Positions 41,745 to 50,626 of a DNA stretch of 64,000 nt are shown here, piece after piece. Positions within the stretch are counted from its first letter, which is position 1, and each line of letters starts with the position of its first letter. A program made the translations under genes and the position numbers. Location: the NCBI GenBank assembly GCA_965247255.1, contig CBDFGS010000010.1:1-64000 (forward strand), given 5' to 3'. This DNA comes from CBDFGS01 sp965247255. Its GTDB lineage: Bacteria > Chloroflexota > Dehalococcoidia > Lucifugimonadales > CAUZJF01. The notes beneath the pieces are model-generated. The model was given only the letters and a program-made list of their open reading frames with translations. It searched no databases and was not told the DNA's origin.

Positions 41745-42641
41745 CTACTCCCGCTCGCCAATGGTGACGTCCCGGTCCTCCAGCTGGCCGCCTCGGAGTA
41801 TTCGCGCGGACATGGTCTTACCGACGGAATCGGCTCCCAGCTTGGCTACCAGGTCGTCGGGGCCGCCTACGGCATCGCCGTCCAACCCTACGATGGAGTC
41901 TCCGAGCAGGAGCCCGCCCTTTTCAGCGGCGCTGCCAGACTCTACCGACGTGACGAGCAGACCGGTCTCCTGGTCCCCGTCCTGCTCTAGCGTCGCGGGG
42001 AGGCGGACGACCTGGAACCCGACCCCGAGGAAGCCGCGTCGGACACGTCCGTGCGTCAGCAGGGCTTCGACCACCCTCCGCAGAGTGGCCACCGGTAGCG
42101 ACACGGTCACCCCTCTCAGGAGGGAGGACGAGTTCATTCCTAACGCGAGGCCGGACGCATCGACCAGCCCGCCGCCCGAGAAGCCTGGGTACATGACCAC
42201 GTCGGTCTGCAAGTAACGGTCGACCTGGCCGCCCGCGCGCGTGCGCCAACCCTTGCCAATGGCGCTCACAATGCCGAGGGTGGCCTGGACAGTCTTTCCC
42301 GGCCTGCCGATGGCTAACACGAGATTCCCGACCCGCGCGGCGTCATCATCGGCCCACTTCGGAGGCGCCATCCCGGCCGCCTCTGTCCGGAGCACGGCGA
42401 TGTCGGTGCTCGGGTCGCGCCCCGCCAGCGAGGCCTTGGCGGTGTCGCCGTTCGGCAGCCCCACTTCGATCTCATCGTCACGCTCCACGACGTGGTTCGC
42501 GGTGACGATAGCCCCATCGGTCGACCAGACCACGCCGCTGGCTCCCATCCTGCCCCGGGCGTCCACCCGCACAGCACTCTTGCCGGCGCTAGCCACAGTT
42601 TCCGCCAGCGCGTCCGAGACTCCAGCCAGAGTTTCAGCCAT
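41745..42641 (-). CDS. HtrA-like serine protease with PDZ (298 aa)
   Basis: Trypsin-like fold with TANHVVER (His), STDIAVLRT (Asp) and YPGFSGGGLV (Ser), then a PDZ domain (about 200-290, GLLLGDSIVGLDGDAVGGPD). No signal peptide seen. ATG 42639-42641 follows GGAGGTG. Paralogue of the gene downstream. Confidence 0.83.
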   Translation of the reverse strand: MAETLAGVSDALAETVASAGKSAVRVDARGRMGASGVVWSTDGAIVTANHVVERDDEIEVGLPNGDTAKASLAGRDPSTDIAVLRTEAAGMAPPKWADDDAARVGNLVLAIGRPGKTVQATLGIVSAIGKGWRTRAGGQVDRYLQTDVVMYPGFSGGGLVDASGLALGMNSSSLLRGVTVSLPVATLRRVVEALLTHGRVRRGFLGVGFQVVRLPATLEQDGDQETGLLVTSVESGSAAEKGGLLLGDSIVGLDGDAVGGPDDLVAKLGADSVGKTMSARILRGGQLEDRDVTIGERE

Positions 42642-42740
42642 TTGCACACCTCCGTGAGTTCGCTCACTTCAGCCTATCGGCCTGGAGCCCTGAGCAGTAC
42701 CGCCCATGTGATTAGGGCGCACCCTGGAAAAACGGTCAGG

Positions 42741-43379
42741 TCAGAGGGAGAGCAGCCCCATACGTGTTGCGCGAGTGACCGCCTCGGTGCGGCTCTGGGC
42801 TTCCATCTTGCTCAGGATGGCGTTGACGTGGAACTTGACGGTGTGCTCGCTGATATCCAATTGCCTGGCGATGGTCTTGTTGGCGAGCCCTTCCGCTAAG
42901 AGGGTCAGGACCTCGGCTTCCCGAGGGGTGAGCCGGGCCAGGTCGGAAGGCGGCGGGTCGACGCTACGGCTGCTAAGCGCGAGAGACATGCCGGGTTCCG
43001 CGACAGCCAGCCCGTGGGCGACGGCGTCAAGGGCACTCAGGAGCACCGGGCCCTCCACGTCTCGCAGGAGGGCCCCCCGGGCGCCCGCCGCCCAGGCCTC
43101 GGCGGCGTAAGAGTCGTCGGGGAGCAGCGCTACTGCAGGAGGGTCGGCGCCTCGCCCGTCACCGAGCTGTTCCAAGGCGCTTTCCGGTTCCCAGCCCAGG
43201 TCCCAAACGGCTACGTCCGCTTGAAACACGTCCCCGCCCGTCAAACTGAATTCGTCGGTAGATATCTGCCCGGCGACAACGCAGCCGGGCTGTTGGGCCA
43301 GCAACGCCGATAGCCCGGCGCGAGAGAGCTGGTCATCCGCGACCACCAAAACGCGCAGGCTAGAGTCTTCGCGATTCAA
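42741..43379 (-). CDS. NarL/LuxR-type response regulator (212 aa)
   Basis: Receiver domain with VLVVADDQLSRAG (acidic pair) and VAVWDLGWEP carrying the phospho-acceptor Asp, though the usual Lys and Thr positions are weak. C-terminal LuxR HTH (LTPREAEVLTLLAEGLANKT, EHTVKFHVNAILSKM). It may regulate the two proteases behind it. Without a kinase partner nearby it is an orphan. Confidence 0.82.
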   Translation of the reverse strand: MNREDSSLRVLVVADDQLSRAGLSALLAQQPGCVVAGQISTDEFSLTGGDVFQADVAVWDLGWEPESALEQLGDGRGADPPAVALLPDDSYAAEAWAAGARGALLRDVEGPVLLSALDAVAHGLAVAEPGMSLALSSRSVDPPPSDLARLTPREAEVLTLLAEGLANKTIARQLDISEHTVKFHVNAILSKMEAQSRTEAVTRATRMGLLSL

Positions 43380-43507
43380 GTGAAGAAGACCGCCTGCATA
43401 GGGATGAGACTAGTCTAGCGCAGGCGACAAGCGGTATTCCAGGCTCGCGCTCGAGAATCTTGCCTCGCGCTTCCCGCCCGGAAGATGCAGCGGGCGGAGA
43501 AAGAAAG

Positions 43508-43536
43508 AAGCCCCCGGCGGGGCGCCGGAGGCTTCT
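43508..43536 (-). terminator. Strong intrinsic terminator of tatA
   Basis: GAAGCC-C-CCGGCG pairs with CGCCGG-A-GGCTTC over a three-base loop. On the minus strand it is followed by TTCTTTCTTTCT, a T-rich tract, just after tatA. Confidence 0.8.
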
Positions 43537-43562
43537 TCAGTCCCTCTGCTCTGAGATCCGCT

Positions 43563-43754
43563 CTATTCTTTACTGTTAGCCCCAACCGTGAGCTCGGCCT
43601 TTTCGTCGCTCTCGGTGTCGCCGCTCTGGGACGACCGAAACTCGCGGATCGCCTTTCCGAGAGCGCCACCGATCTCGGGCAAGCGCCCGACGCCGAAGAT
43701 GATCATCACCACGGCCAGTACGAGTATCAACTCTGTCGTCCCTATATGTGGCAT
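43563..43754 (-). CDS. tatA: Sec-independent translocase TatA/E (63 aa)
   Basis: An N-terminal membrane helix (TTELILVLAVVMIIFGVGRL), the hinge PEIGGALGKAIREFRSS, and an acidic tail. Forms the pore of the twin-arginine export system. A second TatA/B-type gene is next to tatC at 61710. Confidence 0.9.
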   Translation of the reverse strand: MPHIGTTELILVLAVVMIIFGVGRLPEIGGALGKAIREFRSSQSGDTESDEKAELTVGANSKE

Positions 43755-43958
43755 ATCGCCCTCCGGCCCGTCCTTCGTTGCCCGCTCATCATATCGGGTC
43801 GCAACATCTCAGTCAAGGCGTCCCGATACCCACGAGGCCCTAACGCATGGGGCGGACACGGTTTTGACCGATACTAGCGCTTCCCCTGTGGGAGCGTGCC
43901 AGCAAGGTGTGTTCAGATGTGAGTCTCGACGGTGTGCGGAGAGACTCCCTGTGGAGCG

Positions 43959-44606
43959 CTAGCTGCTCTCGTCCGTCGCTTCGCTACGACGAAAACGCCA
44001 CGGCCGGCCCAGGCCCTGCACGCCATGGTAGCGCTCGTACCATCCTGACCAGCCCAGCCGGACGAAATCCTCGGCCATCCTTACTACGGCAGCGCGGTCC
44101 ACAGCGCCTTCAAGTGACCTGGCAGTCAGCCTCATCCACCGCCCGTTCCCCTCGAACGTTAGCGTCAGGGCCTCCTCATCCCACGAACGGGTTACGACGG
44201 ACTCGTCGCCCGAGCCGGTGCGCTCGCCGATCCAGCCTCCCTTGCGCAGATAGGCGGCGGAGCCACCGATTGCCATCCGCTCACCGTGGTCGATGAGGGA
44301 AGGGAGCTCGGATCTCGCGTAGGGCGCCAAGTTCACAACAAGGTCGGTGGGAAAATCTTCTGGGAGCCCGGCTTCCCGTTGGTCAGCCGCCGGACCTGGG
44401 TCCGGCGGGAGTTCGGGAGAAACCGCAGCAGACGGACCGACGGGCTGACTAGGGGAGGCGGGTTCAACCGCGCTTGAGGCTCTTACGTCGGGTGGCGAGT
44501 CTCCCCCGGCACACGCGGTTGCGGCTACCAGCATCAGAGCGAGGAGAGCACCCGGAAGGCCCGTGGCGCGGGGACCGACGGCGACGGAACGGACCGGCCT
44601 ATTCAA
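43959..44606 (-). CDS. Putative lipoprotein, unknown function (215 aa)
   Basis: Signal peptide with lipobox LVAATAC (Cys near residue 32), a Pro/Ser-rich spacer (about 40-75), then an alpha/beta domain (DFPTDLVVNLAPYARSELPS, EALTLTFEGNGRWMRLTARS). The start overlaps the end of cysS by 8 bases. No family recognised. Confidence 0.7.
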   Translation of the reverse strand: MNRPVRSVAVGPRATGLPGALLALMLVAATACAGGDSPPDVRASSAVEPASPSQPVGPSAAVSPELPPDPGPAADQREAGLPEDFPTDLVVNLAPYARSELPSLIDHGERMAIGGSAAYLRKGGWIGERTGSGDESVVTRSWDEEALTLTFEGNGRWMRLTARSLEGAVDRAAVVRMAEDFVRLGWSGWYERYHGVQGLGRPWRFRRSEATDESS

Positions 44607-46143
44607 CAGTCCCCCTCCTCCAGTCGGTGCCGTGCTTGGTATCTTCGAGCAGAAACCCGAGTGTTGCTAGCCGCTGTCTGATGCGGTCGGCAAGCTCATA
44701 TTCGCTCGCCGAACGTAGCTCGGTCCTGACCCCTATGAGGGTCTCGACCAGTGAGGACACTTCGTCGCCGGCGTCGTCTGTGGTTGCGATGGCGCTATCG
44801 CTCACGGCCGGCGCCGCCAGATCGATTCCCTTGTCTTCGAGTCGTCGTTCAATGGTCAGGGCGACGTGCTCGTGGTCGCCTGATCTGAGCTCACCCAGGA
44901 CCGAGCCAACCAGCCCGGACAGCCGGACCAGGTCCGACTGCTCGTCGGCAGCCGGCCCAGCGAGGGTGAGCCCCATAACCTCCGCTAATTCCGCCAGCGT
45001 CGCCTGGGCGTCAGTAACGTCCATCGCTTGTTCACGCGAGCGGTTTATCTCCCGCGCCAGGTCGAAGAGAACGGCCATAGCCCTTGGAGCATTGAGATCG
45101 TCGTCCATCTCTTGAACGAAACGGTCCCGGAAGCCATCTCCCACCAACTCGGGACCGCGGACTGATGCGGTCGCCTCCGAGGCGGCGGTACGAAGGCGCT
45201 GGGCGGCGCGTTCCTGAGCCGAAACGGCCTGTTCAGAGTAGCTCAGCGGCACTCGGTATTGGGAGCTTAAGAAGAAGAGTCGAAGCGCGTCGGGTGAGAA
45301 CCGCTCGAGCGCCTCCCCGATGGCGACGACGTTACCCAGGGACTTGCTCATCTTGTCCTCGCCGAACATGACCAGTCCGTTGTGGACCCAGAAACGCGAA
45401 AGAGGGTCTCCATCGCCGTAGGACTCGCTCTGGATGATCTCGTTCTCGTGGTGCGGAAAGACCAACTCCTGGCCACCGCCGTGGATGTCCACGGGCGTGC
45501 CCAGGTAGCTCATGGCCATGGCGCTGCACTCGATGTGCCAGCCGGGACGCCCGGGCCCCCACGGGCTCTCCCACGCAGGCTCTCCGGGCTTCTGACTCTT
45601 CCAGAGGGCGAAGTCCATGGGGTCTTCTTTCCTCTCGTCTGTCTCCACCCTGGCGCCCGCTCTCATACTGTCCAAGTCACGACGGCTCAGCTTGCCGTAG
45701 TCGCCGACGCTTCGGACGCGAAAGTAGACGTCTCCGTCGACGGCGTAGGCGAAGTCACGCTGCACCAGAACGCCAATAATCTGGCACATCTTCGGTATCT
45801 CTTCCGTAGCCCTCGGGTATGCGTGGGCGCGCTTCACTCCAAGCGCGTCCATTTCGCTGAGGTATTGCTTTATGTGCGTATCGGCAAGCTCGCCGGTAGA
45901 TATACCAGCTTTGGCGGCTCCGGCGATCATCTTGTCGTCGATATCGGTAAAGTTCTCCACGTGCTTGACCTTGTGTCCCTGGAACTCAAGGTAGCGGCGG
46001 AGTACGTCGAACACGACCGCACGCATGGCGTGGCCGACGTGTGCCGGCGCGTAGGGTGTCAGACCGCAGACGTACATCGTCACAACGTCGCCTGCCGGTG
46101 AGAATGGCTCGATGCTTCGGGTGAGAGTGTTGTAGAGCTTCAT
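44599..46143 (-). CDS. cysS: Cysteinyl-tRNA synthetase (514 aa)
   Basis: Class I synthetase: PAHVGH (HIGH), zinc-site VCGLTPY and GWHIECSAMAMSYLGTPVDI, GGGQELVFPHHENE, KMSKS in EDKMSKSLGNVVAI. Charges tRNA-Cys with cysteine. ATG overlaps the ispF stop (TAATG). Confidence 0.95.
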   Translation of the reverse strand: MKLYNTLTRSIEPFSPAGDVVTMYVCGLTPYAPAHVGHAMRAVVFDVLRRYLEFQGHKVKHVENFTDIDDKMIAGAAKAGISTGELADTHIKQYLSEMDALGVKRAHAYPRATEEIPKMCQIIGVLVQRDFAYAVDGDVYFRVRSVGDYGKLSRRDLDSMRAGARVETDERKEDPMDFALWKSQKPGEPAWESPWGPGRPGWHIECSAMAMSYLGTPVDIHGGGQELVFPHHENEIIQSESYGDGDPLSRFWVHNGLVMFGEDKMSKSLGNVVAIGEALERFSPDALRLFFLSSQYRVPLSYSEQAVSAQERAAQRLRTAASEATASVRGPELVGDGFRDRFVQEMDDDLNAPRAMAVLFDLAREINRSREQAMDVTDAQATLAELAEVMGLTLAGPAADEQSDLVRLSGLVGSVLGELRSGDHEHVALTIERRLEDKGIDLAAPAVSDSAIATTDDAGDEVSSLVETLIGVRTELRSASEYELADRIRQRLATLGFLLEDTKHGTDWRRGTVE

Positions 46144-46622
46144 TACGCGGACTCGAGGGTCGCGACGCAGAGGGCGCCCATGCCCTCGCCTCTGCCGACG
46201 AAACCCAGCCCGTCAGTGGTCTTTGCCTTGACGTTGACGTGCTGGCCGCCCAGCCCAAGAGTCGCGGCGACGCGCTTCTCGATCTGGCCAACGAAGGGAG
46301 CGAGGACCGGGCGTTCGGCCAGTATTGTAGCATCGAGGTATGTGGCCCGCCAGCCATGCGCCGCTATTAGCTGGACCACCTCCCGAAGCATCTCAGTACT
46401 CGCAATCCCCTCGTATCTCGCGTCGGAGGAAGGAAAGCGTGAGCCGATGTCTCCCTGGCCCGCGCCGCCGAGGAGTGAGTCGATGATGGCGTGGACTAGA
46501 ACGTCGCCGTCGCTGTGCCCCGACAGGCCCTGGTGGTGTGGCACCACGACTCCTCCGAGTACCAGCGGTCCCCCGTCGACGAGTGGGTGGACGTCGAAGC
46601 CGATGCCGGAGCGGGCGCTCAC
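46143..46622 (-). CDS. ispF: 2-C-methyl-D-erythritol 2,4-cyclodiphosphate synthase (159 aa)
   Basis: GIGFDVHPLVDGGPLVLGGV (metal-binding Asp/His), GHSDGDVLVHAIIDSLLGGA, and AKTTDGLGFVGRGEGM. Fifth step of the MEP isoprenoid pathway. GTG at 46620-46622 overlaps ispD's stop (GTGA), so the two are coupled. Confidence 0.95.
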   Translation of the reverse strand: MSARSGIGFDVHPLVDGGPLVLGGVVVPHHQGLSGHSDGDVLVHAIIDSLLGGAGQGDIGSRFPSSDARYEGIASTEMLREVVQLIAAHGWRATYLDATILAERPVLAPFVGQIEKRVAATLGLGGQHVNVKAKTTDGLGFVGRGEGMGALCVATLESA

Positions 46623-47305
46623 GCTAAGGACCTTGCCTTCAGGATGGCGGCGGCGATAGTAAGATCATCGGCCGTCGTGACCTTCACATTCTCGTAAGAA
46701 CCCATGAATAGCCTCACCGCCCCTCCGATTCGCTCCACCATGGCGGCGTCGTCGGTCGAGTCGTCCGACACCTCACGGTGCGCTCTGACCAGCAGGTCGG
46801 CCCTGAAGACCTGTGGCGTCTGGACCGCCCAGAGTCCGTCCCGGTCGACGGTCTTCTCCACCAACATATCGGGACCGACCGATTTGATCGTGTCGTTGAC
46901 CGGGACGGCGGCCACTGCCGCGCCGGTGTCTCTGGCGGAGGCGAGCCCCTCGGCGATCAGCTCAGCGGTGAGGCAAGGGCGCGCACCGTCGTGAACGACG
47001 ACCCATTCAGCGCCGCCTATGTGCTCCAGTGCGCGCCGGACCGAGTCCTGGCGTCTGGCGCCACCTTCACAGACTGTAGCCACCTGGCTCAAACCGCTCT
47101 TGCGGACGAGAAGCTCCCCTTCCGCTATGTTCTCGCGGGACATCACCAGCACCACGGAGTCCACGAGGGAAGAGGTTCCCAACAGCCCCAGGCTGTAGGC
47201 CAGCAGCGGCCGTCCACGAACGGGGGCCATCATCTTGTCCGGGCCATTCATTCGGCGGCTCCGGCCGGCAGCGAGGATGACGGCCGCCACCTCACCTTCT
47301 CGCAA
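46619..47305 (-). CDS. ispD: 2-C-methyl-D-erythritol 4-phosphate cytidylyltransferase (228 aa)
   Basis: VAAVILAAGRSRRMNGPDKM CTP-binding loop, VVVHDGARPCLTAELIAEGL, and VKVTTADDLTIAAAIL at the end. Third MEP-pathway step. TTG start at 47303-47305. First gene of ispD-ispF-cysS. Confidence 0.93.
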   Translation of the reverse strand: MREGEVAAVILAAGRSRRMNGPDKMMAPVRGRPLLAYSLGLLGTSSLVDSVVLVMSRENIAEGELLVRKSGLSQVATVCEGGARRQDSVRRALEHIGGAEWVVVHDGARPCLTAELIAEGLASARDTGAAVAAVPVNDTIKSVGPDMLVEKTVDRDGLWAVQTPQVFRADLLVRAHREVSDDSTDDAAMVERIGGAVRLFMGSYENVKVTTADDLTIAAAILKARSLA

Positions 47306-47366
47306 TTTCCCCTTGCTCCCAAACCGTCACATTCGCATATTAGTCCCAGTATAATACAAAGGGAGG

Positions 47367-47395
47367 CGACCCTTCGGCAGGGCTCAGGACAGGCG
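47367..47395. repeat. Intergenic repeat of the CTTCGGCAGGGCTCAGGACAG type
   Basis: ACCCTTCGGCAGGGCTCAGG then ACAGGCGC resembles a widespread bacterial intergenic repeat; a partial relative (GGTTCGACAAGCTC) lies near 40952. Upstream of the hydrolase gene and in the promoter region of ispD. Confidence 0.4.
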
Positions 47396-47481
47396 CACTC
47401 TTCCCCCTTCGGATGAAGACAATAGGACCACCGCAAGGGGGCTTTGAGTTAGGCGCGCATGTGAGCTGGAGAGGCGGTGCT

Positions 47482-48642
47482 ATGAGACGGCGGCTGGGCA
47501 GAATCGCGATGGGCCTGTTGGCGGTGCTGCTGCTCTTCGTCGTCGTCACCGCGATTACGCCTCAGGGGCGCGCTGCAGTCAAGACGGCGTTGTTCATACC
47601 GCAGGTGTTGCCCACGATCCCGATCAAGCCGCAGACCTGGGTAACGGGCGACCCTGTCTGGCAGGAGGTCCGCTTCCCGCAGGCGCGGGGCGAAGGTGTG
47701 GCAGACCTGGTTACACCGGCGGGAGGCGGGAAGCACAGCGGCGTCATATTTTTCACGGGCGTGGTCGTCGACACGCCTCGCGACGATCCGAGAATGGTGA
47801 ACCTGGCAGAGGGCCTAGCTCGGTCCGGCATGGTGGTGATGATCCCGTGGCTCGATACCCAGGAACAGCAGCACATCGTGGTGGACGACATCGACGACCT
47901 GGTCAGCGCGTTTCAGTTTCTGCGTGCTCACGAGTCCGTCGACCCTGACAGGGTGGGCATGGGCGGGATATGCACGGGGGCGTCCATGGCGACCGTGGCG
48001 GCACAAGACGATCGGATACGACACCATGTCAAGTTCGTCAACTTCTTCGCCGGATATTACGACGCAGTGGACTTCGCCAGGGCTATCGGAAGCCGCAGCC
48101 GCTTCTACGGGGAGGACTACGTCGCCCCGTGGGAGACCGACAAGCTGACATTGAGGGTCATGCGCTACCACCTCATAGATGGCGTCACCAACCTCGAGGA
48201 CAAAGGGCGGCTGACCGCGATTCACCTCCCAGAGGACGGCGTCCAGGCGCCTGAGCCTATTTTCGAGTCCGACGAGGGCCGCGCCATCCACCGGCTGCTG
48301 AATGGAGTTCCATACGAGGAAGTCGACAGACTGATGGCGTACCTATCCCCCAAGACCATGGAGTTCTTGCGGACGGTATCGCCGAGCACCAAAGTCGACC
48401 AGCTCGAGGCGAGAATCCTAATCATGCACGATAGGGCCGACAAGCTGGTGCCCTCTGAGGAGTCGCGCCGGTTCGCGGATGCGCTGGGCGAGGGCAGCGA
48501 TACCTATTACACCGAGTTCTCCTTGTTCCAGAAACAGATTCAGCTGCACGTCGACGAGTCCACCGACGTCGGCGCGGTCGGCTTTGTCAAAGAGGCGTAC
48601 AAGCTGGCCCTCCACATGTACAACATAATGAGGAATCTGTAG
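47482..48642 (+). CDS. Membrane-anchored dienelactone-hydrolase-like protein (386 aa)
   Basis: One N-terminal membrane helix (LGRIAMGLLAVLLLFVVVTA). The alpha/beta-hydrolase core has the nucleophile elbow GGICTGAS with Cys in place of Ser, as in dienelactone hydrolases; IMHDRADKLVP supplies the Asp and a later His (IQLHVDE) the base. ATG 47482 follows GGAGAGG. Substrate unknown. Confidence 0.8.
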   Translation: MRRRLGRIAMGLLAVLLLFVVVTAITPQGRAAVKTALFIPQVLPTIPIKPQTWVTGDPVWQEVRFPQARGEGVADLVTPAGGGKHSGVIFFTGVVVDTPRDDPRMVNLAEGLARSGMVVMIPWLDTQEQQHIVVDDIDDLVSAFQFLRAHESVDPDRVGMGGICTGASMATVAAQDDRIRHHVKFVNFFAGYYDAVDFARAIGSRSRFYGEDYVAPWETDKLTLRVMRYHLIDGVTNLEDKGRLTAIHLPEDGVQAPEPIFESDEGRAIHRLLNGVPYEEVDRLMAYLSPKTMEFLRTVSPSTKVDQLEARILIMHDRADKLVPSEESRRFADALGEGSDTYYTEFSLFQKQIQLHVDESTDVGAVGFVKEAYKLALHMYNIMRNL

Positions 48643-48738
48643 TGTGTGGCTCACACCGTCCTTCGCGTGGCACGGAGGAAGGTGCGGCGCGTTGGTTAAC
48701 TGGTTACAGATAGCACCTGAGGCCAAAGGATTCGAGCG

Positions 48739-49326
48739 GTGAAACTCGCATCGAGATTGGGCCTGCTGGCCGCAGCGCTGCTCTGGCAAGGATGCGGGGA
48801 AGCCACTCCGACGCCCACGCCCGTACCCTCCCCCACCGCCGTAGTAACCCCGACCCCGGTGCCTCCGCCCGATCTGCCGGAGATGGAAGTGGCCAGAGTA
48901 CAGTTTGACGAGGGGGGGAACTCGGCGGTCGTCCTGCTCAGGGAGACCGGGACCAACCGGTACCTCCCGATCGGGATCGGTGGCGCTGAAGCTATCGCGA
49001 TCGCTGTCAAGCTCACGGACGAAGACCTCAGGCGGCCGCTCACCCACGACCTGCTGGACACGATGATCACCGACCTTGGCGGCGATCTGGCGCACGTCGT
49101 AATCACGCACCTGCTGGCCAACACCTTCTACGCCAAGATAGTGCTGACGAAGGACGGAGAGCTGCTCGAGATCGACTCGAGGCCGAGCGACGCGATAGCC
49201 CTCGCGCTGAGGGCCAACATCCCCGTCTTCGCGGACGTCCGAGTCCTGGAAAGGGCGGGCGTGTTAATCGGGGAGTCGAACGAAGGGACGATCAATGGAG
49301 CGGCGCCGCGCCAGGCGGGAAGGTAG
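48739..49326 (+). CDS. Bifunctional nuclease family (DUF151) lipoprotein (195 aa)
   Basis: GTG start; signal with lipobox LLWQGC (Cys 19). A Thr/Pro-rich linker is followed by the DUF151 domain: VVLLRETGTNRYLPIGIGGA, RPLTHDLLDTMITDLGGDLA, and RPSDAIALALRANIPVFADV. The family has reported nuclease activity in plants and bacteria; an extracytoplasmic lipid-anchored form is unusual. Confidence 0.83.
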   Translation: MKLASRLGLLAAALLWQGCGEATPTPTPVPSPTAVVTPTPVPPPDLPEMEVARVQFDEGGNSAVVLLRETGTNRYLPIGIGGAEAIAIAVKLTDEDLRRPLTHDLLDTMITDLGGDLAHVVITHLLANTFYAKIVLTKDGELLEIDSRPSDAIALALRANIPVFADVRVLERAGVLIGESNEGTINGAAPRQAGR

Positions 49327-49405
49327 GTCCTCGAATCGCCGACCAGAGTGGCCGCGATAGGGGTGTACAATGTATGCGAAGGATCTGCGCAGCTAGGACG
49401 AGGCG

Positions 49406-50626
49406 ATGGCACGCAACTACTGGATGTTCGTCCAGACTCCAGCGAATTTCGCGATAACCAAGGAACGCGGGTTCGACGTATACGGTCTGAAGACCCGGCA
49501 GCGCAGGCGGGCGCAGCGCATGGAGCCGGACGACCGTGTGCTCTTCTACATATCCGGCGATCGCAAGTGGCCGGCGACCGCCACAATAACCTCGAGGTAC
49601 TTCGAGGACCGCACCCCTATCTGGGAATCGGACGGGAGGAGCGGTGACTACCCGTATCGGGTCAAGCTGTCTCCCGCGATCGTACTGGCCGAGAAGGACT
49701 ACATCGACGCGCTGGAGCTTGGGCCCAGGCTGGAGTATCTGAAGAGGTGGGCGCCGGACAAGTGGCCCTTAGCCTTCGTGGAGACCTTGCACCTGCTGCC
49801 GCAGAGAGATTTCCGCTTGATCGAAGGAGAGATGAAGCGGTTCACATCTAAGAGGCGGAATAGGGGCAGAAGGCGAAGGGAGGAAGAGGCCGGCTCGACC
49901 CACCGAGTTGACAGTCCGGTCGCCGGGGCCGGGGAGGATGACGGTCCTTCGGCCAAGGACGCCGGTCCTGAGCGGGTCGACGGTGAGCGGGGGACCGAAG
50001 TCAGCCCACCCGATCGGCGAGATACGGAAGGCGAGGAGAACGGGGCTCAGTCCGCCAACCAGGGCGGATCTGCCCCCTCCGCAGACGAGCCAGGGGCTGA
50101 AGTCCGACCACCCTACGGGCGGGACACCGAAGGCGAGGAGGCCGGCTCTGAGCGCGTCGACGGCGAGCGAGAGACCGAAGTCAGCTCGCCCGATAGGCGA
50201 GATACGGAAGGCGAGGAGAACGGGGCTCAGTCCGCCAAGCAGGGCGGATCTGCCCCCTCCGCAGACGAGCCAGGGGCTGAAGTCCGACCACCCCACGGGC
50301 GGGACACCGAAGGCGAGGAGGCCGGCTCTAAGCGCGTCGACGGCGAGCGAGAGACCGAAGTCAGCTCGCCCGATAGGCGAGATACGGAAGGCGAGGAGAA
50401 CGGGGCTCAGTCCGCCAAGCAGGGCGGATCTGCCCCCTCCGCAGACGAGCCAGGGGCTGAAGTCCGACCACCCCACGGGCGGGACACCGAAGGCGAGGAG
50501 GCCGGCTCTAAGCGCGTCGACGGCGAGCGAGAGACCGAAGTCAGCTCGCCCGATAGGCGAGATACGGAAGCCGAGGAGAACGGGGCTCAGTCGGCCCCGG
50601 AGGTCTCGGCGGCAGGCTCCGAGTAG
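49406..50626 (+). CDS. EVE-domain protein with tandem-repeat tail (406 aa)
   Basis: Residues about 1-130 form an EVE/PUA-like domain (ARNYWMFVQTPANFAITKER, RRAQRMEPDDRVLFYISGDR), a fold that binds modified nucleic acid. From about residue 140 it is a basic patch then a low-complexity acidic tail made of 60-residue repeats. Such tails are probably unstructured. The 3' end converges with the aldo-keto reductase gene by 40 bases. Confidence 0.8.
   Translation: MARNYWMFVQTPANFAITKERGFDVYGLKTRQRRRAQRMEPDDRVLFYISGDRKWPATATITSRYFEDRTPIWESDGRSGDYPYRVKLSPAIVLAEKDYIDALELGPRLEYLKRWAPDKWPLAFVETLHLLPQRDFRLIEGEMKRFTSKRRNRGRRRREEEAGSTHRVDSPVAGAGEDDGPSAKDAGPERVDGERGTEVSPPDRRDTEGEENGAQSANQGGSAPSADEPGAEVRPPYGRDTEGEEAGSERVDGERETEVSSPDRRDTEGEENGAQSAKQGGSAPSADEPGAEVRPPHGRDTEGEEAGSKRVDGERETEVSSPDRRDTEGEENGAQSAKQGGSAPSADEPGAEVRPPHGRDTEGEEAGSKRVDGERETEVSSPDRRDTEAEENGAQSAPEVSAAGSE
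49961..50600 (+). repeat. 180-bp direct repeats, about 3.5 units
   Basis: The lines starting at 49981, 50161, 50341 and 50521 are nearly the same, giving a period of exactly 180 bases (60 codons). The first unit differs most; units 2 and 3 are almost identical, which suggests recent expansion. In frame within the EVE protein gene. Confidence 0.92.

Noticed and set aside
49769..50476. 235-aa minus-strand frame in the EVE repeat region
   Set aside because: Its repeats are simply the complement of the plus-strand repeats; no start signal.
49961..50600. CRISPR or satellite array from the 180-bp repeats
   Set aside because: The repeats are in frame within one protein and contiguous, with no unique spacers.
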